Assembly: GCA_019454865.1 (NCBI GenBank)
Contig: JACFNJ010000088.1
Coordinates: 1 to 9,819 of the forward strand
Origin: Bacteroidia bacterium
Lineage (GTDB): Bacteria > Bacteroidota > Bacteroidia > UKL13-3
Length of the DNA stretch: 9,819 nucleotides
Reading direction: 5' to 3'
The first letter of the stretch is position 1. Each line of letters starts with the position of its first letter. Position numbers and translations under genes: made by a program. Below, piece by piece: positions 1-7,223 of this stretch. The notes below the pieces were generated by a model that was given only the letters and a program-made list of their open reading frames with translations, did no database searches and was not told where the DNA came from.

Positions 1-367
1 TTTACTTTACATTTTAACCTGTACTATTTTATCCTCCCTGTTTTTATATTACCCTGCAAGTTCAGCAACTTATTATAAAATTATGAGTTTGCTGCTTGGT
101 ACAGCAACGGGTTACTGGGCGCTTTTTGTAACTATTGCAAGCGAACAATTTGGAACAAACATAAGAAGTACAGTTACCACAACAGTACCAAATTTTGTAA
201 GGGGAGCCGTAGTCCCGATTACGCTTTCATTTAAGTATCTTAGTTTACATTTCGGCATTAATGAAAGTGCAGCTATTGTAGGACTTGTTTGTTGTTTGAT
301 AGCTGCATTTTCTACTTGGTATGTTTCCGAAACATTTTCAAAAGATATGAACTACAATGAAGCATAA
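1..367 (+). CDS. MFS transporter, C-terminal part (5' end outside window)
   Basis: This is the last 121 residues of a major facilitator superfamily permease, an inner-membrane secondary transporter. The reading frame (codons from position 2) is open to the left edge, so the gene begins outside the window; the ATG at 83 is internal. Four hydrophobic segments are visible, at about in-window residues 1-17, 26-45, 62-80 and 88-106, matching the last helices of a 12-helix permease. Between the second and third lies SEQFGTNIR followed by TVTTTVPNFVRG, a cytoplasmic-loop pattern seen in Bacteroidota MFS permeases. The tail ETFSKDMNY resembles the acidic C-terminal end common in this group. The substrate cannot be read from this fragment. 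The gene converges on the HtrA protease gene, with a shared terminator right after its stop. The family is well supported; the substrate is unknown. Confidence 0.85.
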   Translation, partial: LLYILTCTILSSLFLYYPASSATYYKIMSLLLGTATGYWALFVTIASEQFGTNIRSTVTTTVPNFVRGAVVPITLSFKYLSLHFGINESAAIVGLVCCLIAAFSTWYVSETFSKDMNYNEA

Positions 368-368
368 A

Positions 369-394
369 AAAACGCCTGAAAATTCAGGCGTTTT
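369..394. terminator. Bidirectional rho-independent terminator
   Basis: AAAACGCCTGAA (369-380) is perfectly complementary to TTCAGGCGTTTT (383-394), giving an 11-12 bp stem with a very small loop. Read on the minus strand, the stem runs into seven consecutive T (complement of 366-372), a strong terminator for the protease gene. Read on the plus strand, it ends in four T and serves the MFS gene, whose stop codon it directly follows. Confidence 0.9.
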
Positions 395-416
395 AAGTGA
401 AATTATTTTATCCTTA

Positions 417-1892
417 TTATTTAAGTCCTATACCATAAAAACCTTTACTTCCATCTGGATTTACACCTCCGATTAAAACACTTTCTCCAGCACTTTCTAA
501 AGCTGATTTTACCTCAGATGGTGTAGATACGGGTTGTTTATCAATACTTGTAATTATGAAACCCATTGGTACACCAGCTTTTTTAAGAATACTTTTATCG
601 CTTATTTTCTTAATACGCACACCATTTGCTATCTTTAATTTCAATCGTTCTTCTCTACTTACAGTTTCAAACTCGGCATCTAATACTTTGTTTGTTTCTA
701 TTTTTTCTGATTTAACAATTCCAATTTTTCCATCTTTATTCTTTAAAATAGCAGAAACAGTTAATTCTTTATTTTTACGAAGTAGTACCAACTCAACTTT
801 ATCGCCTGGGCTTCTTTTTCCTACTTGTTCTTGCAATTCGCTGCTACTATTTACTGCAACACCATCTACTTTTATTATCACATCTTTTTCTTTAACACCG
901 GCATCTTCAGCAGCACTATTTGGGTTTACTTTTGCAACAAATACACCTTTCACATCGGTTAATCCTTCTTTATCGGCAAGTTGGTTATTTACATCCTGAA
1001 TACTTACTCCCAAAAATCCACGTTGTACTTCACCATACTTTGTCAAATCACCAATTACTTTTTTCATTAAATTAGAAGGAACAGCAAATGCATAACCTGC
1101 ATATTGCCCTGTTTGACTTGCAATTGCTGTATTTATTCCTATCAATTTGCCATCAGCTGTTACTAATGCACCACCGCTATTGCCCGGATTAACTGCTGCA
1201 TCTGTTTGTATAAAGCTTTCAATACTATACTGACTTTCTGGATTTCTTTGATCGCGTAGTAAATTTAAATTTCTACCTTTTGCACTTACTATTCCTGCTG
1301 TTACTGTACTTGTTAAATTAAATGGATTACCAACAGCTAATACCCATTGCCCAACTTTTACATCATCACTATTTCCTACCACTGCAAATGGTAAATTCTT
1401 TTCATCTATACGTAATAATGCTAAATCAGTGTTAGGGTCTTTTCCTATCAACTCTGCATTATAAGCACGTTTATCATTTAATATTACATTTATTTTAGTT
1501 GCCCCATCTATTACATGGTTATTTGTAACTATATATCCATCAGCACTAATAATTACACCACTACCCGAACCGCTTCTTGGAATATTTGGCATCTCAAAAC
1601 CAAATCCGGGATTGTTAAAAAAATCAAACGGATTTATTTGTTGCTGTGAGCTTTGTTTTGGTGCATCAACGGTTGTGAGTATATGAACTACAGTAGGAGT
1701 TACAATATCTGCTACTTCAACAAAATCAGGTCTGGTTCCGGATTCGTTTAAGCTGACATATCGAGCTAAATAATTTTCAGTAAAATTGGCAGATTTTTTG
1801 TCATCTGTTAATCGTACTAAACCAACTGCAACAAGTCCTCCAAGGCTTGCAACTACAACTAATCCAAGGTATTTTTTCATTCTACTATTCAT
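417..1892 (-). CDS. degP: HtrA/Deg-family periplasmic serine protease with two PDZ domains
   Basis: This 491-residue protein has the full layout of a Do-type (DegP/DegQ) protease, which degrades or chaperones misfolded envelope proteins. Residues about 8-27 form one hydrophobic helix after MNSRMKKY, a signal peptide or membrane anchor with no obvious lipobox. The trypsin-like domain covers about 55-285 with a complete triad: His126 (TNNHVIDG), Asp156 (NTDLALL) and Ser239 (NPGNSGGAL). An NPFDFFNNPGFGFE stretch at about 87-100 corresponds to the family's regulatory LA-loop region. PDZ1 spans about 290-385 (begins RGFLGVSIQDV) and PDZ2 about 415-490. The length is close to E. coli DegP. The start is ATG at 1892; Met5 (1880) is an alternative. 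No Shine-Dalgarno is visible. The gene is divergent from the gene at 2018 and ends at a strong terminator, so it is probably monocistronic. DegP and DegQ cannot be told apart here, so the symbol is approximate. Confidence 0.95.
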   Translation of the reverse strand: MNSRMKKYLGLVVVASLGGLVAVGLVRLTDDKKSANFTENYLARYVSLNESGTRPDFVEVADIVTPTVVHILTTVDAPKQSSQQQINPFDFFNNPGFGFEMPNIPRSGSGSGVIISADGYIVTNNHVIDGATKINVILNDKRAYNAELIGKDPNTDLALLRIDEKNLPFAVVGNSDDVKVGQWVLAVGNPFNLTSTVTAGIVSAKGRNLNLLRDQRNPESQYSIESFIQTDAAVNPGNSGGALVTADGKLIGINTAIASQTGQYAGYAFAVPSNLMKKVIGDLTKYGEVQRGFLGVSIQDVNNQLADKEGLTDVKGVFVAKVNPNSAAEDAGVKEKDVIIKVDGVAVNSSSELQEQVGKRSPGDKVELVLLRKNKELTVSAILKNKDGKIGIVKSEKIETNKVLDAEFETVSREERLKLKIANGVRIKKISDKSILKKAGVPMGFIITSIDKQPVSTPSEVKSALESAGESVLIGGVNPDGSKGFYGIGLK

Positions 1893-1998
1893 AATATTAC
1901 TTTTTTGTTTTTAAAAATTCAAAATGTGTTCCAATCTAAATTCTACACGCATACAACGAGCCAATTAAATTATTATTTTACCGTTCAAAAATTTGTAC

Positions 1999-2006
1999 CA
2001 ACTTTG
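1999..2006 (+). promoter_or_regulatory. Possible -7 promoter box upstream of the anti-sigma-like gene
   Basis: CAACTTTG differs at one position from the Bacteroidota -7 consensus TAnnTTTG and lies 11 bases before the ATG at 2018, which implies a very short leader. No TTTG or TTG is found at the expected -33 distance, so support is weak. Confidence 0.25.
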
Positions 2007-2017
2007 TAGCAATCCTT

Positions 2018-2857
2018 ATGGAAGAACTTCAACACGATTCACACCAGTTTTACTTTGAACGTTACTTACGAAATAAGTTAACGAGCGAAGAACGATTGAA
2101 GTTAGAAGATTCTTTAAAAAATAATGAGAAACTAAATCGTGCATTTACTGAATACAAACAAAATCGTTCAAAGTTTTTAAAAGAACTTATTCAAGAACAC
2201 GATAATGGACCTAAAAGAAATAAACTGATTGCTGTTTTTTATTTGGTAATTACAATTCTTGGAATTTTTACAATTTTTAATTTTTATACAGAGAACAAGC
2301 TGTTAAAAGAAGAAAGTAAACAAAATAAAAACATTATCTCTCGACTTACTTCACGTGTACCTTTCTTGCATCGTTCAAATAACAAAACAGACACGCTTAA
2401 AGTAAAACTTACTGACAAAATTAAAAACAACCAAACCACAATAAAACCAACAAACATCATTATTCCTGACAGAAGAACTATTGAACCCGAGAAAAAATCA
2501 ATTGTTGCATTAGACACTGTGTTAATTCCTATAAAAGCTGAGTTTTATGAAGAAAAGTTAGCAATGTTTAGAAATGAAGTGGATAGCACGCTTACCAACT
2601 CGGATATTCAAAAAATATTACTTAAAAATAATGACACCTATAACATTAAATATAAATCAAGCCCAATAGCCGTTATAGTTGAACAAATAGAAAAAGAACA
2701 AGAAAGCAATTATCAATTTGACGGATTACAATTAAAAATTCAAACAAATAAACCTATTGAATATATATTTTTAGTTGCTGACCAAGGTGAAATAATTTGG
2801 TTGACTGAAAGTATGGAAATATTATTGATTGGAGATAATTTGCCTCACAAATTTTAA
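2018..2857 (+). CDS. Membrane-anchored protein of unknown function with anti-sigma-like N-terminus
   Basis: I do not recognise this 279-residue protein as a named family. Residues 10-45 (YFERYLRNKLTSEERLKLED and onwards) have the helical pattern found at the N-terminus of many Bacteroidota anti-sigma-like and zf-HC2-related proteins: a short length/turn motif, then an S-E-E-R helix and an acidic next helix. No zinc-binding His/Cys set is present. One transmembrane helix lies at about 70-90, preceded by basic residues (GPKRNKL), which suggests a cytoplasmic N-terminus and periplasmic C-terminus. A short charged, coiled-coil-like stretch follows (91-106), then a Lys/Thr/Asn-rich linker to about 150, then a more ordered region (about 165-279) of mixed strand and helix character. 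No sigma factor gene adjoins. The stop TAA (2855-2857) is one base from the dapF ATG, so the two are probably cotranscribed and translationally coupled. The function is open. Confidence 0.8.
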   Translation: MEELQHDSHQFYFERYLRNKLTSEERLKLEDSLKNNEKLNRAFTEYKQNRSKFLKELIQEHDNGPKRNKLIAVFYLVITILGIFTIFNFYTENKLLKEESKQNKNIISRLTSRVPFLHRSNNKTDTLKVKLTDKIKNNQTTIKPTNIIIPDRRTIEPEKKSIVALDTVLIPIKAEFYEEKLAMFRNEVDSTLTNSDIQKILLKNNDTYNIKYKSSPIAVIVEQIEKEQESNYQFDGLQLKIQTNKPIEYIFLVADQGEIIWLTESMEILLIGDNLPHKF

Positions 2858-2858
2858 C

Positions 2859-3668
2859 ATGCATATTCATTTTACAAAATATCAAGGAACAGGTAATGAT
2901 TTTATAATTATTGATGACCGTTTAAAATTATTTCCTGAAAACAATTCGGAGTTAATTGAAAAGTTGTGCAACAGGAAATTCGGTATAGGCGCTGATGGCT
3001 TAATGCTCTTGCAACCGGATGATAATGCTGCATATTACATGAAATACTACAACAGCGATGGTAAAGAAAGTAGCATGTGTGGTAACGGAGGAAGATGTAT
3101 TGCTGCATTCGCAATTCGGTTAGGGATAGTACAAGGCACACACACATTTAATGCAATAGATGGTTTGCATGAAGTAAAAGAAAAGAGAGGAAATAATCAG
3201 ATAAAAATTCAGCTTGGTATGCAAGATGTTAATGATATCGAAATTAGGAATATGGAAAACTATGTTCTGAATACCGGATCACCACATTACATTCAATTTA
3301 CACCTACTAATATTAATGAAATAAATATTGTAGAAGAAGCAAGAAAGATAAGATACAATGAGGAGTTTAAAAGTAATGGAATAAATGTAAACTTTATAAA
3401 TTTACTTGGTATTAATAAAATAGCCATACGTACCTATGAACGAGGAGTAGAGGATGAAACCTTGAGCTGTGGTACTGGCGTTACGGCCGCTGCTATCACT
3501 ACAGCAATTATTAATCAATTAGTTACAGGTGTGCATAAAATAGATGTAGAAACAAAAGGGGGCTATTTATCTGTATCATTTATGTACCATAAAGTTGAGA
3601 AAAGATTTAGTGATGTTTGGCTAACAGGTCCGGCAACTTTTGTTTTTGAAGGGGAAATTGCCATTTAA
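2859..3668 (+). CDS. dapF: Diaminopimelate epimerase
   Basis: DapF (EC 5.1.1.7) converts LL- to meso-diaminopimelate in the cytoplasm, supplying lysine synthesis and peptidoglycan cross-linking. From the ATG at 2859 the product is 269 residues, the usual length. The N-terminus FTKYQGTGNDF is the family hallmark. Both catalytic cysteines of the two-base mechanism are present: Cys74 in SSMCGNGGRC and Cys204 in TLSCGTGVTAAA, preceded by TYERGVEDE, the substrate-contact region. The open frame runs further upstream to a TTG at 2829, but the family N-terminus begins at 2859, and that start sits one base after the preceding stop (TAA C ATG), which suggests reinitiation. No Shine-Dalgarno is visible. 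The next gene begins 78 bases downstream with no strong terminator between. The assignment is firm. Confidence 0.97.
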   Translation: MHIHFTKYQGTGNDFIIIDDRLKLFPENNSELIEKLCNRKFGIGADGLMLLQPDDNAAYYMKYYNSDGKESSMCGNGGRCIAAFAIRLGIVQGTHTFNAIDGLHEVKEKRGNNQIKIQLGMQDVNDIEIRNMENYVLNTGSPHYIQFTPTNINEINIVEEARKIRYNEEFKSNGINVNFINLLGINKIAIRTYERGVEDETLSCGTGVTAAAITTAIINQLVTGVHKIDVETKGGYLSVSFMYHKVEKRFSDVWLTGPATFVFEGEIAI

Positions 3669-3734
3669 AATTTTACAATTCACATATAATTTTTATTCAT
3701 AATTTAATCAATAAATATATCTTAGCAGATTAAA

Positions 3735-3740
3735 TTAGGA
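3735..3740 (+). promoter_or_regulatory. Ribosome binding site deciding a TTG start
   Basis: TTAGGA ends six bases before TTG at 3747-3749. An in-frame TAA lies at 3741-3743, so the coding region cannot begin further upstream, and the first in-frame ATG is about 130 codons downstream. The site therefore supports TTG initiation, and it stands out because the other genes here lack a visible Shine-Dalgarno. Confidence 0.6.
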
Positions 3741-3746
3741 TAACTA

Positions 3747-6700
3747 TTGTTAGTAGTAAACACAATACCGTTTGATTTGGTTTATACTCTTGTAAACCAC
3801 CCCCAGCTTGGGTTAATACTTGAACCGCACGTTGTTCAGATTAACACATTAGGTAAGTTTACACTTACACACCAACGTATCTATTTAAAAACATCAGATT
3901 ACTTTTCAAAACAAATAAAACCCCAAGATGTTGAGATTATAAAGGTTTTAGATACCATATCGGATGAAAGCTTATACAAGAAATTTTACATAGCTGATAA
4001 GAAAAAATATAGAGTATCTGATTTCTTGCCAAAAAATAAAAACAACGAAGAGTTACTTTTAACTATTCGCAATTATGTTGATGAAAAACTTAATATAGCA
4101 CTAAACCTATTACGCGGAAAAATAATTTATAAAATGGGGAATGATAATAACCCCACATCCCAAAAAATTAATGTATCCACTGAAAAGGGAAGCGTACTAT
4201 TTCATTTTAGAAAAAATGATGAAGGTACAAGATATTTTCCTACTATAAAACATGCCGGTCAGCGTATTGACTTTATGTACAAAGGGGCATTAATAATTTG
4301 TAACAACCCCGCATGGTTACTATTAAATGATACAATTTTTGATTTTGTTAAAGAAGTTGATGGCAAAAAGCTTCAACCATTTTTAAACAAGCGTTATATT
4401 CAAATTGCTAAATCTGCCGAAGAAACATATTTCTCAAAATTTGTAGTTGGCTTAATTGAAAAATACGATGTATACGCTGAAGGTTTTGAGATAATTTCAC
4501 AACAACTACCTGCACAAGCAATCCTACAAGTCTTACAATTTGAAAATAAAGATTTGTCGGTAAAACTTGCTTTTCAGTATGGGAATAATCGCTTTGATTT
4601 TGATACATTTCAGCCGGTAAATGCAATGGTAAAAAAGGAAGGCAACCACTATACATTTATCCGATATAAACGAAATTTAAACTGGGAAAACGAACAAAAA
4701 CTTCAGATTGAAAAACTTGGATTAATACAAACAAATGGTTCTTTCTTTAGCATAAATAATACAATAAACAGTGCCATTTCAGATGAATTAATAACAAGCG
4801 AAAACTCCAATAAGTATGATATTTTAGAATGGCTGAATGAAAACACAGAAACACTTCGACAATTAAATATCACCGTTGAACAAGTCGATGATTTAAACAA
4901 ATATTATATAGGCACACGACAAATAAAGTTAGAAATAAACGAACAAAAAGATTGGTTTGACATAAAAGCTATTGTTCAATTTGGTAATTATTCATTTAAC
5001 TTTTTAGCATTAAAAGAACATATATTAAAAGGTAAAAGAGAATTTCTTTTGCCCAACGGACAAATTGCTGTAATTCCAAATGAATGGTTCGGGAATCTAA
5101 ACAATATGCTTAGTTTCAGTACAGCTGATGAAGAAATTAAGTTAGAAAAACATCACATTGGTTTATTAGAAGAGTTGCAACACCAAGGTGGTAAATATTT
5201 ACGCATTAGTGATAAATTAGAAAAAATAAAAGCCTATGGACAGATACGAGACGTTGAAGAGCCTGTTGGGTTTAATGGAAAACTACGCCCATATCAAAAA
5301 GCCGGCTATAATTGGTTTTATTTTTTAAAACAAAATCAATTTGGAGGATGCTTAGCAGATGATATGGGACTTGGGAAAACAATTCAAACATTAGCATTAC
5401 TTCAAAAAGAAAAAGAACTTTACCACATAACTAAATCCTTAGTTAAGGAAGAAAAGCAACAAGAAGTATTTTCATATACTGAACCTGCTACCCAATTGGA
5501 TTTATTTGCAACATTTAATAATAACTCAATTGAAAAAGATATAAATACATCTTTATTTACAGAGCCTAAAAATCAAGTTGAAGAAAATATGCGCACCTAC
5601 ATCAAAACTTCATTGATTGTGGTACCAAATTCATTGGTTTATAATTGGTATAACGAGGCTCGTAAATTTACTCCCGAATTAAAAATATTAATATATACAG
5701 GGAGCAACAGAGAAAAAAATTCTGCCCTATTTCAATTGTATGATTTAGTTATATCCACATACGGAACCGTGCGAGTAGATATTGAACTATTAAAAACCTT
5801 TAAATTTAATTACATTATACTAGATGAAAGTCAATCCATAAAAAACCCAAATTCACTTTCATCGCGAGCTACAAAACTACTAGTAGCTTCAAATCGGTTG
5901 GTACTAACCGGAACACCAATTGAAAATACCGTTTCTGAATTATGGAGCCAACTGTCGTTTATCAATCCCGGATTGCTTGGTAGCATACAAAGTTTTAATG
6001 AGCGATTTGTTGCACCAATTGAACGTGCCAAAGACAACAATAAAATGCTACAACTAAAAGCAATTATAAAGCCTTTTGTGTTACGTAGAACCAAAGACCA
6101 AGTAGCTACAGAACTTCCTCCTAAAATTGAGCAGATAGTATATAGCAACATGACAGAGCAACAGGCAGAAGCATACGAAACAGTTAAATCATATTACAGA
6201 AATGAAATAATCAAATCAATTTCCGAAATTGGTTTTAACCGATCCCAATTAACAATTCTTCAAGGGTTAACAAAACTTAGGCAGATTGCAAATCATCCAA
6301 TTATGGTAAACCCCGAATATGATGGACAATCCGGTAAATTTGATGAACTAATAGCACGAGCAGAAACAGCAAAACAAGAAGGGCACAAAGTGCTTATTTT
6401 TTCACAGTTTGTTAAACAATTGGATATTTATAAAAAACATTTTGATAAACAAAATTGGAACTATTGTTACCTTGATGGTAGTATGTCAATTGAACAAAGG
6501 CAAGAAGAGGTGAAACGGTTCCAAACAGACTTAGGTGTTAATTATTTTTTAATTTCGTTAAAAGCCGGAGGTGTAGGTTTAAATTTAACCCAAGCTGATT
6601 ACGTCTTTATTATTGATCCGTGGTGGAATCCTGCTGTAGAACAACAAGCAATAGATAGGTCTCATCGTATTGGACAAACAAAAACTGTTTTTACCTATAA

Positions 6701-6842
6701 ATTTATTACAAAAGATACTGTTGAAGAAAAGATTTTAGCCATGCAACAGAAAAAGAAGGAACTGGCTGAGAATATAATTACAAATGAAGAAAGTTTTATA
6801 AAAAACATTGACGTTGAATCTATTATTGAATTATTGAGTTAA
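3747..6842 (+). CDS. SNF2/RapA-family DEAD/DEAH-box helicase (DNA-dependent ATPase)
   Basis: This 1031-residue protein has a complete C-terminal SNF2 ATPase core. Motif I is ADDMGLGKT (537-545, Lys544 binds ATP); motif Ia region VVPNSLVYNW starts near 625; motif II is DESQ (693-696); motif III is LTGTP (720-724); motif V is LKAGGVGLN (938-946); motif VI is DRSHRIGQ (970-977) with the arginine finger. Such proteins translocate on double-stranded DNA and remodel protein-nucleic acid complexes; the exact role of bacterial members of this type is poorly defined. The N-terminal half (about 1-500) is strand-rich, lacks a SWIM-type Cys/His zinc motif and is of unknown fold by eye. An insertion of about 60 low-complexity residues (about 557-616) separates motifs I and Ia and contains QLDLF (583-587). 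The start is TTG with a good ribosome binding site. It follows dapF by 78 bases. No restriction or defence genes adjoin, so a housekeeping role is more likely than phage defence. Confidence 0.93.
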   Translation: MLVVNTIPFDLVYTLVNHPQLGLILEPHVVQINTLGKFTLTHQRIYLKTSDYFSKQIKPQDVEIIKVLDTISDESLYKKFYIADKKKYRVSDFLPKNKNNEELLLTIRNYVDEKLNIALNLLRGKIIYKMGNDNNPTSQKINVSTEKGSVLFHFRKNDEGTRYFPTIKHAGQRIDFMYKGALIICNNPAWLLLNDTIFDFVKEVDGKKLQPFLNKRYIQIAKSAEETYFSKFVVGLIEKYDVYAEGFEIISQQLPAQAILQVLQFENKDLSVKLAFQYGNNRFDFDTFQPVNAMVKKEGNHYTFIRYKRNLNWENEQKLQIEKLGLIQTNGSFFSINNTINSAISDELITSENSNKYDILEWLNENTETLRQLNITVEQVDDLNKYYIGTRQIKLEINEQKDWFDIKAIVQFGNYSFNFLALKEHILKGKREFLLPNGQIAVIPNEWFGNLNNMLSFSTADEEIKLEKHHIGLLEELQHQGGKYLRISDKLEKIKAYGQIRDVEEPVGFNGKLRPYQKAGYNWFYFLKQNQFGGCLADDMGLGKTIQTLALLQKEKELYHITKSLVKEEKQQEVFSYTEPATQLDLFATFNNNSIEKDINTSLFTEPKNQVEENMRTYIKTSLIVVPNSLVYNWYNEARKFTPELKILIYTGSNREKNSALFQLYDLVISTYGTVRVDIELLKTFKFNYIILDESQSIKNPNSLSSRATKLLVASNRLVLTGTPIENTVSELWSQLSFINPGLLGSIQSFNERFVAPIERAKDNNKMLQLKAIIKPFVLRRTKDQVATELPPKIEQIVYSNMTEQQAEAYETVKSYYRNEIIKSISEIGFNRSQLTILQGLTKLRQIANHPIMVNPEYDGQSGKFDELIARAETAKQEGHKVLIFSQFVKQLDIYKKHFDKQNWNYCYLDGSMSIEQRQEEVKRFQTDLGVNYFLISLKAGGVGLNLTQADYVFIIDPWWNPAVEQQAIDRSHRIGQTKTVFTYKFITKDTVEEKILAMQQKKKELAENIITNEESFIKNIDVESIIELLS

Positions 6843-6924
6843 AACATTTTATTAAAAATAAATCTTTAAAAATTTATACTCTTAAACGCTGTTTAATATT
6901 GTATTCAAAACTGTTAATCTAAAA

Positions 6925-6932
6925 TAATTTTG
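6925..6932 (+). promoter_or_regulatory. Possible -7 promoter box for the miniprotein gene
   Basis: TAATTTTG matches the Bacteroidota -7 consensus TAnnTTTG fully and lies 51 bases before the ATG at 6984. A TTG at 6899-6901 lies 23 bases upstream, slightly longer than the usual spacing to the -33 element. The rest of the 141-base gap (6843-6983) is very AT-rich and shows only a weak 6-bp hairpin at 6882-6896. Confidence 0.4.
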
Positions 6933-6983
6933 TGAAAAAATAAAAATGTACTATTATTGTGCGGTTAAACCCCTAATGAAAAA

Positions 6984-7166
6984 ATGCTAAACTTATTATA
7001 CATATTACTTCAATTCGGACCACCAGATCCAGATGATTGGGGAGATCCGGATGAATTGCCTATTAGCGACAATATTTGGATATTAGTTGCATTTTTATTG
7101 CTATTGTCTGTATATAAAATATATACAAATTATAAAAGTAATAAATCTATTAATTCTTCTAATTAA
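6984..7166 (+). CDS. Small single-pass membrane protein, unknown function
   Basis: This 60-residue protein has three parts: a hydrophobic start (MLNLLYILLQFG, 1-12); a short acidic, Pro/Asp-rich segment (PPDPDDWGDPDELPI, 13-27); and a clear transmembrane helix (about 31-45, IWILVAFLLLLSVYK) followed by a basic, Asn/Ser-rich tail. This plan resembles the short Bacteroidota proteins that have a signal peptide, a D/P-rich linker, a P-I-D-like motif, a helix and a basic end. Here the motif reads LPISD, so membership is uncertain. The start codon is debatable: an ATG at 6976 opens a frame MKKC-stop that overlaps it, and one extra A in the six-A run would join the frames into MKKMLNLLYILL, a more normal signal peptide. 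A promoter-like TAATTTTG lies upstream, and the gene converges on the mgtC-like gene. No function is assignable. Confidence 0.6.
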   Translation: MLNLLYILLQFGPPDPDDWGDPDELPISDNIWILVAFLLLLSVYKIYTNYKSNKSINSSN

Positions 7167-7180
7167 ATTAAGAATTAGAA
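7157..7180. repeat. Inverted repeat overlapping the miniprotein stop
   Basis: TTCTAATT (7157-7164) pairs with AATTAGAA (7173-7180) over an 8-base loop. A competing hairpin, TAATTCTT (7151-7158) with AAGAATTA (7170-7177), shares the same bases, so only one could form at a time. There is no T-run after either. It could mark the end of the transcript, but in such AT-rich DNA chance is a real alternative. Confidence 0.3.
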
Positions 7181-7194
7181 AACTTGTATTTGGC

Positions 7195-7223
7195 TAATTT
7201 ACTTACACCTTAAAAGTAAATTA
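7195..7223. repeat. 10-bp inverted repeat between convergent genes, possible transcript-end hairpin
   Basis: TAATTTACTT (7195-7204) is perfectly complementary to AAGTAAATTA (7214-7223) with a 9-base loop. The right arm includes the stop codon of the MgtC-family gene. The position between converging genes suits a bidirectional terminator, but neither strand has a following T-run and the stem is AT-rich, so a canonical rho-independent terminator is doubtful. Confidence 0.4.

Noticed and set aside
556..999. Open frame of 147 codons on the plus strand inside the protease gene
   Set aside because: It lies wholly opposite the HtrA coding region, has a Ser/Phe-rich composition typical of antisense frames and shows no family motif.
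1893..1990. Promoter for the protease gene on the minus strand
   Set aside because: Candidate boxes such as TAGATTGG carry a mismatch and lack a properly spaced -33 element, so no specific site can be supported.
2908..3147. Minus-strand frame opposite dapF
   Set aside because: It overlaps the catalytic region of a firmly identified dapF, and its Cys/His-rich composition is an antisense artefact.
3718..3725. TATCTTAG as a -7 promoter box for the SNF2 gene
   Set aside because: One mismatch in the most conserved TTTG part and no TTG at the -33 distance; cotranscription with dapF is as likely.
5831..6151. Minus-strand frame of 106 codons opposite the helicase
   Set aside because: It is the complement of conserved SNF2 motifs II and III; no independent signal supports it.
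3747..6842. SNF2 helicase as part of a phage-defence system
   Set aside because: SNF2-like helicases occur in defence systems, but no nuclease, methyltransferase, PLD or other defence partner is adjacent; neighbours are dapF and an unrelated miniprotein.
6882..6896. TTAAAC-GCT-GTTTAA hairpin after the SNF2 gene as a terminator
   Set aside because: Only six base pairs, mostly AT, with no T-run after it.
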